Of a stretch of DNA of 64,000 nt, positions 1 to 8,801 are shown piece by piece (the stretch's first letter is position 1; each line of letters opens with the position of its first letter). The DNA comes from Roseovarius sp. ZX-A-9. Its GTDB lineage: Bacteria > Pseudomonadota > Alphaproteobacteria > Rhodobacterales > Rhodobacteraceae. Made by a program: the position numbers and the translations under genes. The DNA lies in the NCBI RefSeq assembly GCF_028369135.1, contig NZ_JAPWHW010000010.1, forward strand, positions 62,001-126,000, written 5' to 3'. The notes under the pieces are model-generated. The model was not told where the DNA came from and did no database searches. It worked only from the letters and a program-made list of their open reading frames with translations.

Positions 1-887
1 TGGAGGATATCCGCACCTGGGCCGCGCCGGATCCTTGGGATGACGGTATCAGCCTGCTGGCGGACGCGCTGCGCGAGGTTGGCGGTCCGATCGGGCTGCC
101 CTCGGGGCGCGAATCGCATCTGCGGATGCCGTTGGACGATTTCGAACTGCTCAAGGCGGCAAGCGGGCTGCATTTTGTCGATGATCACGGGATTGTCGCT
201 GCGCTGCGCGCGGTAAAATCCGAAGCCGAGATTGCCAAGATCGCAAGGGCCTGCGGCATTGCCGGGCGCGCCTTTGACCGGGTGCCGGAAATCGCCCGCG
301 CAGGCGTGCCATTGGACCGGGTGTTTCGCGATTTTCAGCGGTTGCTGCTGGACGAGGGCGCGGACTGGGTGCCGTATCTTGCGGGCGGCGCGGGGCCGGA
401 TGGGTATGCGGACGTGATTTCACCCGCCGCAGAGACGCCGCTGGCGCCCGGTGATGTATTGATGCTGGACACCGGCGCTGTCTGGGACGGGTATTTCTGT
501 GACTACGACCGAAATTTTGCAGTCGGATTACCCAGCAACTCCGCAAGGGACGCACATGCGCGTCTGATCGAGGCGACGGCGGCAGGGCTGGATGCGGCGC
601 AGGTCGGCGCACAGGCCAGCGACGTTTACGCCGCGATGGCCGCGATCACTGGCGGCGGCGAGGGTGCCGGGCGGCTGGGGCATGGTCTGGGCATGCAACT
701 GACCGAAGGGTTGTCGCTGTCGGCCAAGGATGACAGCGAATTGCGCGCAGGCATGGTGATCACGCTGGAGCCGGGGATTGAAGTCGCGCCGGGGCGACTG
801 CTGGTGCATGAGGAAAACATCGTGATCCGCGCCGCAGGACCAGAGCGGTTGACCCGGTTTTCGGGGCCCGAGATGCCGGTGATCTGA
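1..887 (+). CDS. M24-family metallopeptidase (Xaa-Pro peptidase-like), 5' partial
   Basis: The frame is open from base 3, so the start lies outside the window; the ATG at 126 is internal. The C-terminal pita-bread fold is complete and carries the usual dinuclear metal ligands: two Asp in MLDTGAVWDGYFCDYD, a His in LGHGLGMQ, a Glu in LEPGIEV and a final Glu in VHEEN. M24 enzymes cleave Xaa-Pro bonds or hydrolyse related amides (creatinase, ectoine hydrolase). The substrate cannot be told from this part. It ends 18 bp before the convergent mazG. Confidence 0.85.
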   Translation, partial: EDIRTWAAPDPWDDGISLLADALREVGGPIGLPSGRESHLRMPLDDFELLKAASGLHFVDDHGIVAALRAVKSEAEIAKIARACGIAGRAFDRVPEIARAGVPLDRVFRDFQRLLLDEGADWVPYLAGGAGPDGYADVISPAAETPLAPGDVLMLDTGAVWDGYFCDYDRNFAVGLPSNSARDAHARLIEATAAGLDAAQVGAQASDVYAAMAAITGGGEGAGRLGHGLGMQLTEGLSLSAKDDSELRAGMVITLEPGIEVAPGRLLVHEENIVIRAAGPERLTRFSGPEMPVI

Positions 888-905
888 TATCCGGGTCGTC
901 GGTAC

Positions 906-1724
906 TCAGCGTTGCTTTTCTTCCGCTTTGCTCTGGTCCCAGAGCGCATCCATTTCGGCCAGATCGCTATCCTGCGGTGTTTTGCCCTGTGCCGCCAGCA
1001 ACGCCTCGATCCGCTCGAATCGCCGGGTGAATTTGGCGTTGGCACGTCGCAGGGCCGCTTCGGGGTCGATCTTCATGTGCCGCGCGAGATTGGCCATGAC
1101 AAAGAGTAGATCGCCGAATTCCTCCTCGGTGTGACCCACGTCGCCGCTGGCGGCAGCCTCTTGCAGCTCGGCCATTTCCTCGGCGATCTTGTCCAGCACC
1201 TGCGATGTCTGCGGCCAGTCGAACCCGACCCGCGCTGCGCGTTTCTGCAGCTTGACCGCCCGCAAGAGCGCCGGCAGGCCAAGGGCCACTCCGCTCAGCG
1301 TGCCGGTTTCGGCGCGGGCGGCGCGTTCGGCGGCCTTGACTGTCTCCCAGTCGCGGGTCTGCTGCTCGGCGGATTTGTCACGGCTCTCGTCCCCGAAGAC
1401 ATGCGGATGGCGCGCCACCATCTTGTCCGAGATGGCATCGGCGACGCTGGCAAAGTCGAACAGGCCCTTGTCCTGCGCGATCTGTGCGTGAAAGACGACC
1501 TGTAACAGCAGATCGCCCAGTTCGCTGCGCAGTTCATCCCAGTCGGCGCGCTCGATCGCGTCTGCGACCTCGTAGGCCTCTTCGATCGTGTAGGGGGCGA
1601 TGGTGCCGAAATCCTGTTCGATATCCCACGGACAGCCGGTTTCGGGATCGCGCAGGCGGCGCATGATTTCCAGCAGGCGCGGCATGCCGCCGCGCGGGTC
1701 GGTGATGAGAGAGGGATCAGGCAT
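906..1724 (-). CDS. mazG: nucleoside triphosphate pyrophosphohydrolase MazG
   Basis: A 272-residue all-alpha NTP pyrophosphohydrolase, the expected length for a two-domain MazG. The N-terminal domain has the family signature RDPETGCPWDIEQD and the metal-binding EExxE/ExxD pattern in YTIEEAYEVADAIE and ELGDLLLQVVFHA. A second MazG repeat follows near the C-terminus (EEFGDLLFVMANLARH). It removes non-canonical NTPs in the cytosol. The frame is open upstream to 1784, but the ATG at 1724 starts the conserved region and leaves 62 bp to the divergent amidohydrolase. Confidence in the family is high; the physiological substrate is not visible. Confidence 0.93.
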   Translation of the reverse strand: MPDPSLITDPRGGMPRLLEIMRRLRDPETGCPWDIEQDFGTIAPYTIEEAYEVADAIERADWDELRSELGDLLLQVVFHAQIAQDKGLFDFASVADAISDKMVARHPHVFGDESRDKSAEQQTRDWETVKAAERAARAETGTLSGVALGLPALLRAVKLQKRAARVGFDWPQTSQVLDKIAEEMAELQEAAASGDVGHTEEEFGDLLFVMANLARHMKIDPEAALRRANAKFTRRFERIEALLAAQGKTPQDSDLAEMDALWDQSKAEEKQR

Positions 1725-1786
1725 TGCGCAAGGGTCCAGTTTGGGGTTGAGTGCAAATTGCCGGGCAATGATGGGGGAGTCCACCC

Positions 1787-2950
1787 GTGGCCGTAATCAA
1801 TCGTATCGCAGGCTTCGCCGATGAAATGACCGTCTGGCGGCGGCATCTGCATACGCGGCCCGAACTGGGGTTCGACTGCCACGAGACGGCGGCATTTGTC
1901 GTGGAGCAGCTACGAGCCTTTGGCATCACCGAAATCGAGACGGGGATTGCGACCAGCGGTGTCGTCGCGATCATCGAAGGGCGCCGCGCGGGGCCGACCA
2001 TCGGGCTGCGCGCCGATATGGACGCGCTGCCGATCATCGAGGCGACCGGTGCGGATTGGGCCAGCCAGACGCAAGGCGCGATGCATGCCTGCGGCCATGA
2101 CGGGCACACCACGATGTTGTTGGGCGCGGCGCGCTATCTGGCCGAGACGCGCAATTTTCGCGGACGCGTGGCGCTGATCTTTCAGCCAGCCGAAGAGGGG
2201 CCGGGCGGCGGGCGTGTGATGGTCGAAGAAGGTATCATGGACCGCTACGATATTGCCGAGGTCTATGCGCTGCACACCATGCCGGGCCTGCCCTTGGGCA
2301 CGTTTTCCACCACGCCGGGGCCGATCATGGCGGCGGTGGACACGTTTCATATCGACATCACCGGGCGCGGTGGGCACGGCGCCTATCCGCACGAGACTGC
2401 TGACCCGGTCGTGGCCTGCTGCGGGATCGTGCAGGCGATCCAGACCATCGTCAGCCGCAATCACTATGCGCTGGATGATCTGGTGATTTCCGTGACCCAG
2501 ATCCACACCGGCAGCGCCGAGAACATCGTGCCGGATACGGCCTATATAAACGGAACAGTTCGCTGCTTTGACAATGACTTGCGCGCCTATGTCAGGACAA
2601 GGCTTGACGAGATCATCGCGGGGCAGGCGGCGTCATACGGGGTTACGGCCGCGCTGCGGATCGAGGTGGGCTATCCGCCGACCGTGAACCATGCTGCACA
2701 GACCGAATTCGCCGCAGCTGTGGCGCGTGAAATCTCGGGTGATGCGGCCGTGATCACCGACCGCACCCGCGAAATGGGGGCCGAGGATTTTTCCTACATG
2801 CTTGAGGCGCGCCCCGGTTCCTATCTCTTTCTGGGGCAGGGCGAGGCCGCGGGCCTGCACCACCCGAAATTCGATTTCAACGATGACGCCGCGCCCATCG
2901 GGGCGTCGTTTTTTGCCCGGCTCGTGGAGCGGGCGCAACCGGTGGAGTGA
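1787..2950 (+). CDS. M20D-family amidohydrolase (hippurate/IAA-amino acid hydrolase type)
   Basis: A 387-residue zinc-dependent amidohydrolase that cleaves N-acyl or amide bonds of amino-acid derivatives. Ligand motifs: GLRADMDALP near residue 74-82, MHACGHDGHT (Cys102, His104), the catalytic Glu pair in QPAEEGPGGG (136-137), YALHTMPG, and the C-terminal GLHHPKFDFND. The start is GTG at 1787, preceded by GGGGGAG at 1773-1779. It is followed 43 bp later by agmatinase on the same strand. The pairing hints at nitrogen salvage, but the natural substrate cannot be read from sequence. Confidence 0.88.
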   Translation: MAVINRIAGFADEMTVWRRHLHTRPELGFDCHETAAFVVEQLRAFGITEIETGIATSGVVAIIEGRRAGPTIGLRADMDALPIIEATGADWASQTQGAMHACGHDGHTTMLLGAARYLAETRNFRGRVALIFQPAEEGPGGGRVMVEEGIMDRYDIAEVYALHTMPGLPLGTFSTTPGPIMAAVDTFHIDITGRGGHGAYPHETADPVVACCGIVQAIQTIVSRNHYALDDLVISVTQIHTGSAENIVPDTAYINGTVRCFDNDLRAYVRTRLDEIIAGQAASYGVTAALRIEVGYPPTVNHAAQTEFAAAVAREISGDAAVITDRTREMGAEDFSYMLEARPGSYLFLGQGEAAGLHHPKFDFNDDAAPIGASFFARLVERAQPVE

Positions 2951-2993
2951 CGGCGCAGAGCGCGCCGCCCGCCGAAACGAGAAGGGATGAAGA

Positions 2994-3959
2994 ATGTCAC
3001 TGAATGATGCGAGTTCCCAGGTGGATCAGGCATTTACGCGCAAATCCTTGCGCGGCCAGACCTATGAGAACACCTTTGGCGGGGCCACGTCATTCCTGCG
3101 CCGCCGCTATACCAAGGATCTGAACGGCGTCGATATTGCCGTGACCGGCGTGCCCTTTGATCAGGCGGTGACCAACCGGACCGGCACGCGGCTCGGGCCG
3201 CGCGCAATCCGCGAGGCCAGCGCGCTGCAAACCGCCGATGCGCCGTACGGCTGGGGCTATGACCCGATGGAGGCGCTCGATATCATCGACTACGGCGATC
3301 TGGCGTTCGATTATGCGATGGTGCCCGAGTTTCCCGGCCGTCTGACCGATCATATCCGCACCATTCTGGCCGCCGATGTCGCCAGCGTCGTGCTGGGCGG
3401 TGATCATTATATCAGCTTTCCGATCCTCAAGGCCTATGCCGAGAAATACGGACCGATGTCGTTGTTGCAGTTTGATGCCCATACCGACACCTGGGAAGAC
3501 GACAACATGGAGCGGATCGACCACGGCACGATGTTCTACAAGGCGATCAAGCTAGGGCTGATCGACCCGGCCCGTTCGGTTCAGGTTGGCATTCGTACCA
3601 CCGTGCCGGACCCGATGGGCATGAATATCATCGACGCGCGCGAGGTCCATGAGCGCGGCCCGGTGGAGGCGGCCAAGAAGATCAGGGCGATACTGGGTGA
3701 TCATCCGACATATCTGAGCTTTGATATCGATGGGCTGGACCCGGCCTTTGCGCCGGGAACCGGCACGCCCGTCTGGGGCGGGCTGAGCAGCGGGCAGGTA
3801 TCAATCATCCTGCGCGATCTGGCGGGGATCAACATCAAGGGGGGCGATATTGTCGAAGTGTCGCCGCCCTTTGACACAACCGGGGCGACGGCTATCGCGG
3901 GCGCGCATGTGGCGATGGCACTGATCTGTCTGCTGGGCTGGGACAAGCGCGACCGCTGA
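2994..3959 (+). CDS. speB: agmatinase / ureohydrolase
   Basis: A 321-residue ureohydrolase of the arginase/agmatinase fold with a complete binuclear Mn site: His138 in GGDH, Asp161/His163/Asp165 in DAHTD, and Asp244/Asp246 in SFDIDGLDP. Agmatinase converts agmatine to putrescine and urea. Related ureohydrolases act on guanidinobutyrate or other guanidino compounds, so the substrate is an inference. ATG at 2994 follows a purine-rich GAAGGGATGAAG. The gene sits downstream of the amidohydrolase and is probably co-transcribed with it. Confidence 0.88.
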   Translation: MSLNDASSQVDQAFTRKSLRGQTYENTFGGATSFLRRRYTKDLNGVDIAVTGVPFDQAVTNRTGTRLGPRAIREASALQTADAPYGWGYDPMEALDIIDYGDLAFDYAMVPEFPGRLTDHIRTILAADVASVVLGGDHYISFPILKAYAEKYGPMSLLQFDAHTDTWEDDNMERIDHGTMFYKAIKLGLIDPARSVQVGIRTTVPDPMGMNIIDAREVHERGPVEAAKKIRAILGDHPTYLSFDIDGLDPAFAPGTGTPVWGGLSSGQVSIILRDLAGINIKGGDIVEVSPPFDTTGATAIAGAHVAMALICLLGWDKRDR

Positions 3960-4001
3960 CTCCCGGTGGGGGCGGTTACCGCATTTGGGAGGCGTTGAAA
4001 A

Positions 4002-4619
4002 ATGCGGTGGACCAGATGGCTGGGGCTAGTGGTTCTGGTCGGCATCATTGCGATCGGCTGGGTGCGTTTGGCCCCGTCCGATCCGGAGCGCTGGCACGAG
4101 ATGCCGCAGACGCTGCAGAACCAGGATCTGGCGGGCGGCGCGATACGTTTGGCAGAGCTTGGTCCCGACGGGCTGGCGTGGCTTGATACCGTGATCCGCG
4201 CCACGCCGCGCACCTCGGTGCTGGCGGGATCGGTGCAAAGCGGGATGATTACCTATGTGACCCGCACGAAAGTGGTCGGATTCCCCGACTACACCACGAT
4301 CCGTCAGAGCGGCGACCGGATCGAGATATACGGGCGGTTGCGCTACGGCATCTCTGATCTAGGAGTCAACGCTGCCCGGATTGACGGCTGGCTGAACGCT
4401 CTGGGGGCGCAGGTTCTGGGGCAGGGAAGACGACAGGCACCCGTCCGAAATCTTGCGCCACATCGGTACGTTGAGCGACATCTGGCACTGGGCCATGAAC
4501 ATTTTGCCATCGACATGCAGGCAGGTCATTTCGCCCAGTTCCACCCGCGAGCCGGTCTTGTCGGTGCAATAGCAATCCACGGTCTTGCCGCCGATGGTGG
4601 CATCGGCCAGCGCGGGTGA
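4002..4619 (+). CDS. DUF1499 family protein with antisense-encoded C-terminal tail
   Basis: An N-terminal membrane anchor (residues 7-22) is followed by a DUF1499-type domain that ends with the family-like YGRLRYGISDLGVNAARIDG around residues 110-130. Family members usually stop just after this point. Here the frame stays open for about 67 more residues, to 4619, and those codons lie antisense to the small secreted-protein gene at 4359-4652. The tail (rich in His, Arg and Gly, without fold-like pattern) looks like accidental read-through after loss of the ancestral stop. Function of DUF1499 is unknown. Confidence is good for the domain and low for the tail being a functional part. Confidence 0.7.
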   Translation: MRWTRWLGLVVLVGIIAIGWVRLAPSDPERWHEMPQTLQNQDLAGGAIRLAELGPDGLAWLDTVIRATPRTSVLAGSVQSGMITYVTRTKVVGFPDYTTIRQSGDRIEIYGRLRYGISDLGVNAARIDGWLNALGAQVLGQGRRQAPVRNLAPHRYVERHLALGHEHFAIDMQAGHFAQFHPRAGLVGAIAIHGLAADGGIGQRG

Positions 4620-4652
4620 TGCGACGAGTGCAAGCAGCAAAAACTTTCTCAT
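4359..4652 (-). CDS. small secreted protein, conserved type, unknown function
   Basis: About 97 residues. It starts MRKFLLLALVASPALA, a clear Sec signal peptide with an AxA cleavage site, followed by a mature domain with paired Cys (VDCYCTDK, MTCLHVDG, AQCQMS, DGCLSS) suited to disulfides in the periplasm. The start at 4652 is chosen because the signal peptide begins there; another in-frame ATG lies at 4658. There is no Shine-Dalgarno, and a TATAAT sits 7 bp before the chosen ATG, which suggests a leaderless mRNA. The 3' end overlaps the convergent DUF1499 frame by up to 261 bp. I recognise no function. Confidence 0.65.
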   Translation of the reverse strand: MRKFLLLALVASPALADATIGGKTVDCYCTDKTGSRVELGEMTCLHVDGKMFMAQCQMSLNVPMWRKISDGCLSSSLPQNLRPQSVQPAVNPGSVDS

Positions 4653-4659
4653 ACACATG

Positions 4660-4688
4660 ATTATAGCATGGCACCGGGCCTTGACCAA
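4660..4688 (-). promoter_or_regulatory. candidate sigma-70 promoter for the small secreted protein
   Basis: On the minus strand TTGGTC (4688-4683) is followed by a 17-bp spacer and a perfect TATAAT (4665-4660). A start site about 7 bp further would fall on the ATG at 4652, giving a leaderless transcript. The -35 matches the consensus at only three positions. Confidence 0.4.
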
Positions 4689-4716
4689 TTGCTTGTGATA
4701 ATGGACACCCGCGCGC

Positions 4717-5766
4717 ATGGTTCCAATGGACAGACTTCAACAGATCGCAGAGCGCTTCGAGTATCTGGAGGCCAAGATGGCAACCGGCGATGGCGATATT
4801 GCCGCGCTGGGCCGCGAATATGCGGAATTGCGCCCGGTGGTCGAGGAAATTCGAACCTACCAGGAGATGCTGGCCGCCATCAAGGGGGCCGAGGACATGC
4901 TGGCCGATCCCGAGATGAAGGCGCTGGCCGAGGAAGAGTTGCGGGATCTGCGCGAAAAACTGCCAGCACTCGAGGCCGCGCTGCAACTGACGCTCTTGCC
5001 CAAGGACGAAGCGGATGCCCGTCCGGCGATGATCGAAATCCGGCCCGGCACAGGGGGCGAGGAGGCGGCGCTGTTTGCTGCTGACCTGCTGCGCATGTAT
5101 CAGCGCTACGCCGAGGCGCGCGGCTGGCGCTTTGACATCATCGAAGAACAGCAGAGCGAGCTTGGCGGCATTCGCGAGGTTGTGGCGCATGTCAAAGGTG
5201 CCAATGTCTTTGCCCGGCTGAAATTCGAAAGCGGCGTGCACCGCGTCCAGCGTGTGCCCGAAACCGAGAGCGGGGGGCGCATCCACACGTCGGCCGCGAC
5301 CGTGGCCGTGCTGCCCGAGGCCGAGGACGTGGATATCAAGATCGACCCGAATGACCTGCGGATCGACACGATGCGCGCATCGGGCGCAGGTGGCCAGCAC
5401 GTGAACACCACCGATTCGGCGGTAAGGATCACCCATATCCCGACCGGTCTGGTGGTAACGTCATCGGAAAAGTCGCAGCACCGCAACCGCGAGATTGCAA
5501 TGCAGGTGCTGAAAACCCGGCTCTATGACCTGGAGCGCAGCCGGGTTGATGGAGAGCGCTCGGCCAACCGTGCGGCGCAGGTCGGAAGCGGTGACCGCTC
5601 CGAGCGCATCCGCACCTACAACTTCCCGCAGGGCCGCATGACCGATCACCGGATCAACCTGACACTCTACAAGCTGGATCAGGTGATGGGGGGCGATCTG
5701 GACGAGGTAATCGACGCGCTGACAGCGGATGCGCAGGCGACCCTGCTGGCCGAGATGGGCGAGTGA
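4717..5766 (+). CDS. prfA: peptide chain release factor 1
   Basis: RF1, 349 residues, close to the usual 355-360. It recognises UAA/UAG stops and triggers peptidyl-tRNA hydrolysis. Visible are the stop-recognition region [17 protein letters not shown] (PxT motif as PET) and the catalytic GGQ at residues 225-227 in [12 protein letters not shown]. The ATG at 4717 gives the family-like N-terminus [14 protein letters not shown]; the ATG at 4726 is an alternative. The stop overlaps the prmC start by 3-4 bases (GTGA), so the factor and its methylase are translationally coupled. Confidence 0.97.
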   Translation: MVPMDRLQQIAERFEYLEAKMATGDGDIAALGREYAELRPVVEEIRTYQEMLAAIKGAEDMLADPEMKALAEEELRDLREKLPALEAALQLTLLPKDEADARPAMIEIRPGTGGEEAALFAADLLRMYQRYAEARGWRFDIIEEQQSELGGIREVVAHVKGANVFARLKFESGVHRVQRVPETESGGRIHTSAATVAVLPEAEDVDIKIDPNDLRIDTMRASGAGGQHVNTTDSAVRITHIPTGLVVTSSEKSQHRNREIAMQVLKTRLYDLERSRVDGERSANRAAQVGSGDRSERIRTYNFPQGRMTDHRINLTLYKLDQVMGGDLDEVIDALTADAQATLLAEMGE

Positions 5767-6614
5767 GCCACGCAGGCACGGTCGGCGCGGCAATCCGGGG
5801 CCTGGCCGCCGCATTGGGGCAGGCCGGCATCGACGCCCCGCAGCGCGAGGCGCGATTGATCGCGGCGCATGTGCTGGGGGTGCCGTTGGCGCGCCTGACT
5901 TTGGCCGAGCACGACCCGATTGACCCCGAGATGCTGCAGACGCTGCATGAGGTCGCCGCACCGCGGCTGGAGCGGCACCCGCTGTCGCATATCCTGGGCC
6001 GTCGGGCGTTTTTCAAGCATGAATTTCTCGTCAGCCCCGACGTTCTGGACCCGCGCCCCGAGACAGAAGCGCTGGTAGTTGCGGCGCTGGAGTACAGGTT
6101 CGGGACGGTGCTGGATCTGGGCACGGGGTCGGGGGCGATCCTGCTGTCTCTGCTGGCCGAGCGCGGTGATGCGCGCGGAGTGGGTACCGATCTGTCACCG
6201 GCAGCGCTGCGGATTGCAGAGGCGAATGCGGCGCAGCTGGGCATCGGCCCGCGGGCGCAGTTCGTGGCATCGGACTGGTTCGGGGCGGTCACGGGCCAGT
6301 ATGATCTGATCGTCAGCAACCCTCCCTATATCGCCGTGGACGAGATGGCGGATCTGGCCCCGGAACTGGCGCACGAGCCGCGCATGGCGTTGACCGACGA
6401 GGGCGACGGGCTGAGCGCGTACCGGATTATCGCGGCTGACGCTGCGGCGCATCTGGTGTCCGGTGGCTGGCTGTTGCTGGAAATCGGACATCTGCAAGGT
6501 CCCGCGGTCGCCGCGCTCTTGCACGATTCTGGCCTCGCTGAAGTGCAGATTCGCCTCGACATGGATGGTCGGGACCGGGTGGTGATGGGCCGAAAACCGC
6601 CGCAAACCCCGTGA
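5763..6614 (+). CDS. prmC: release factor glutamine methyltransferase
   Basis: PrmC/HemK, 283 residues. It N5-methylates the Gln of the GGQ motif of release factors with S-adenosylmethionine. The SAM-binding motif I is [16 protein letters not shown] (about residues 117-132) and the substrate-Gln loop NPPY lies at 186-189. Start is GTG at 5763, overlapping the prfA stop. The prfA-prmC pair is standard for the phylum. Confidence 0.96.
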   Translation: MSHAGTVGAAIRGLAAALGQAGIDAPQREARLIAAHVLGVPLARLTLAEHDPIDPEMLQTLHEVAAPRLERHPLSHILGRRAFFKHEFLVSPDVLDPRPETEALVVAALEYRFGTVLDLGTGSGAILLSLLAERGDARGVGTDLSPAALRIAEANAAQLGIGPRAQFVASDWFGAVTGQYDLIVSNPPYIAVDEMADLAPELAHEPRMALTDEGDGLSAYRIIAADAAAHLVSGGWLLLEIGHLQGPAVAALLHDSGLAEVQIRLDMDGRDRVVMGRKPPQTP

Positions 6615-6837
6615 AAAACCGACGGGATGCGGATAAAATGGTGAAAATGCCCGCTTTTCTCTTGCAGGGATGGGGCTGGCGTGTTTATTGAAGGTGTCGC
6701 TGCGGTGGATACCCTTTCTGGGTGGTCCCGCGTGACGCCAAGCCAACAATTGCCGCGATCCGGTTCCATTACTCTGGCGCATAGGGCGCCCCTCGGGTCA
6801 AACCACGGCACATAAGACAAGGCTGAACAGCATCAAT

Positions 6838-7398
6838 ATGAGATCATCGAAGTCACGTTCGCGCAATAAGCCGAACCGCAATCGCTCAAACTCTGTCGGC
6901 AATGTCGTCAACCGCGTGTTTGACAGTTCCGGCCCCGAAGGCAAGGTGCGCGGTACGCCGCAGCAAATCATAGAGAAATACAATCAGTTGGCGCGAGACG
7001 CGCAACTGGCCAATGATCGTGTCGCTGCCGAGAATTTCCAGCAGCACGCCGAGCATTATCTGCGCCTGTTGGGGGCCGCCCAGAAGGAACTGGACGCGCG
7101 CCGCGAACAGCAGGAGCGCGAGAACCGTGAACGCCAGGTCGAACGTGACCGCGAGCGGGCGCAACGCCAGGAACGTGAAGGCCAGTCGCCGGAGCACGAA
7201 GGCAAACCCCAGGGCGAAGATGCCACTGCAAGCGATCAGCCCGATGTGGTCGAGGCCGTCAGCGAAGATGCGGGCCTCGTCGAGACCCCTGAGAACCCGG
7301 TGCCGGAAAAGCCCAAGCGCGCGCGCAAGCCGCGCCGCAAGCCCGAGCCCGAGCAAAAGGCGGACGACGCGCCGGCCCCTCCGAAGGTCGCGGAATAA
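6838..7398 (+). CDS. DUF4167 domain protein
   Basis: A 186-residue, highly charged protein. The N-terminal 80-90 residues form the conserved DUF4167 region (RGTPQQIIEKYNQLARDAQL, then ENFQQHAEHYLRLL). The rest is an Arg/Glu-rich coiled-coil-like stretch and a Lys/Pro/Ala-rich basic tail. It is typical of alphaproteobacteria downstream of prmC and may bind nucleic acid, but no function is established. ATG at 6838 has only a weak Shine-Dalgarno. The 223 bp between prmC and this gene show nothing I can name. Confidence 0.85.
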   Translation: MRSSKSRSRNKPNRNRSNSVGNVVNRVFDSSGPEGKVRGTPQQIIEKYNQLARDAQLANDRVAAENFQQHAEHYLRLLGAAQKELDARREQQERENRERQVERDRERAQRQEREGQSPEHEGKPQGEDATASDQPDVVEAVSEDAGLVETPENPVPEKPKRARKPRRKPEPEQKADDAPAPPKVAE

Positions 7399-7512
7399 TC
7401 GACACCCGATGAAAACCACTTCTGGTTGAGCAAAGCGCGTGCGCTTTGCGGTGTCACGATTCAATTTAACGGAACAGATCCACGCCCGACCAGCGTTGCG
7501 GGCGTTTGCCGT

Positions 7513-7532
7513 CGATTCCCGGCCGGGAATCG
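7513..7532. repeat. perfect 20-bp palindrome
   Basis: CGATTCCCGG is followed directly by its exact reverse complement, with no spacer. It is too symmetric to be expected by chance in 400 bp and could be an operator or a cruciform. No neighbouring promoter identifies a role. Confidence 0.6.
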
Positions 7533-7622
7533 CATGAGAGACGCTGAACCTGCGGGGATACAGAACCTGCCTGTTTTTTCGGCGGCGCGTCGGTGAAGCG
7601 TATATGTTTCGTGCATTTCCCC

Positions 7623-7651
7623 AAAAAAAAGGCCGAGCATAAAGCTCGGCC
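7623..7651 (-). terminator. Rho-independent terminator
   Basis: An 8-bp perfect stem GGCCGAGC/GCTCGGCC with a 5-base loop is followed on the minus strand by eight T. It ends transcription coming from LysR (stop at 7798) or from a small RNA between 7797 and 7651. Confidence 0.85.
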
Positions 7652-7670
7652 ATAGTCCAACAGGGAGGTA

Positions 7671-7700
7671 TGACGGTATCGTCTAACGACGTTACCGTCA
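7671..7700. repeat. 30-bp interrupted palindrome
   Basis: Arms TGACGGTA/TACCGTCA, a single mismatch, then CGTC/GACG around a TAAC loop. In a minus-strand transcript this forms a long hairpin 19 bases before the terminator at 7623-7651. Confidence 0.6.
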
Positions 7701-7797
7701 CGAATGCACTTAGGCAGGCGGGGTCGGGTGATCAAGATAAATCCGCCCTAAGGGGTGGCATGTCCGCTATGCATTTTTTGCATGTCTCGCCCAGAAA

Positions 7798-8703
7798 TCA
7801 GCTAGCAGATTGTTCTCTAAGAGTTTTCCTGTAAGCAAAAATTTCTTCCTGAACGAAGTCACGAAAGGCGGCGATGCGCTGTGAATGGCGCAATTCCTCG
7901 GGGTAGGCGAGGAAAACCGGCACTTCCACCGACTCAATCTCAGGGAGAACGCGCACGAGATTCGGGAAGTCCGAAACCAGATACTCCGGAAGCACCCCGA
8001 CGCCGAGATTGTGCAGCACGCCCTGCAGCACGCCGAAGTAGTTGTTCACCATCAGTTGAGCCGGGATATCGTTGGCGATCAACTCGCTGACCAACTGCGC
8101 GCCGGCGCCGACCTGTGCGGATCGTGGGTTTTGACAGATCAGCCGAAGCTCTTTCAGCTCGTCGATGGTTTGCGGGGTGCCGTGTTTCTCCAGATAGGTT
8201 TTGGAGGCGTAGAGGCGCATTTGCACGCTCATCAGGCGCTTGCGGATGAGATCGGCCTGACTGGGCTCTTTCATGCGGATGGCCACGTCAGCTTCACGCA
8301 TGGGCAGGTCCAAGACGCGCTCTTCGAGCATCAGGTCGATCTTCAGGTCCGGGTATTTGTCGTAGAACTGCGGCAGGCGCGGCGCCAGCCAGAGCGTGCC
8401 GAAACCGATGGTGGTGGTCACCCGCAATTCGCCGAGCACTTCTTCTTCGCTGTCGCGGATGCGCGCGGTCGCGGCATCCAGACGTTTCACCATCGCGCGC
8501 GTGGCATCGAACAGCAACTCGCCCTGCTCGGTGAGAATCAGGCCGCGTGCGTGACGGTGAAAGAGAGTCGCGTTCAGCTGCTCTTCCAGCCCGCGGATCT
8601 GGCGGGATACCGCCGATTGCGACAGGTGCAACTGATCGCCGGCATGGGTCAGGGAGCCCGCATCGGCGACAGCATGAAATATTCTGAGCTTGTCCCAGTC
8701 CAT
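7798..8703 (-). CDS. LysR-type transcriptional regulator
   Basis: 301 residues. An N-terminal winged helix-turn-helix (MDWDKLRIFHAVADAGSLTH, then LHLSQSAVSRQIRGLEEQL, residues 1-65) is followed by a LysR substrate-binding domain (about 90-295). It is transcribed divergently from the indolepyruvate ferredoxin oxidoreductase gene 185 bp away, the usual arrangement of a LysR regulator and its target. The palindrome at 8806-8826 in the shared region is a candidate site. The effector is unknown. Confidence 0.9.
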   Translation of the reverse strand: MDWDKLRIFHAVADAGSLTHAGDQLHLSQSAVSRQIRGLEEQLNATLFHRHARGLILTEQGELLFDATRAMVKRLDAATARIRDSEEEVLGELRVTTTIGFGTLWLAPRLPQFYDKYPDLKIDLMLEERVLDLPMREADVAIRMKEPSQADLIRKRLMSVQMRLYASKTYLEKHGTPQTIDELKELRLICQNPRSAQVGAGAQLVSELIANDIPAQLMVNNYFGVLQGVLHNLGVGVLPEYLVSDFPNLVRVLPEIESVEVPVFLAYPEELRHSQRIAAFRDFVQEEIFAYRKTLREQSAS

Positions 8704-8801
8704 AGGTGCAACTTTCTGTTCCTGTCACGCGCTCCGGACGCAATAGCAAAGAAACCATGCAAAAGACACCACCGAACCAGATAGGGGGAACGAAAAATAT
8801 G

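Larger units (their letters stand above)
7399..7797. other. 399-bp intergenic region with several hairpins and palindromes
   Basis: No convincing gene. It holds, in order: a 9-bp-arm inverted repeat at 7430-7449 directly after DUF4167 (no T-run, so a weak terminator at best), a perfect 20-bp palindrome at 7513-7532, a minus-strand intrinsic terminator at 7623-7651, a 30-bp imperfect palindrome at 7671-7700, a CCGCCC/GGGTGG fold near 7742-7757, and ATGCA/TGCAT around a T-run near 7769-7783. Read on the minus strand, downstream of the LysR stop, this looks like a structured 3' UTR or a small RNA. Confidence 0.5.

Noticed and set aside
7670..7836. Short plus-strand ORF starting at ATG 7670 after GGGAGGT
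   Set aside because: The Shine-Dalgarno touches the ATG with no spacing, and the frame runs through hairpins and antisense to the LysR end.
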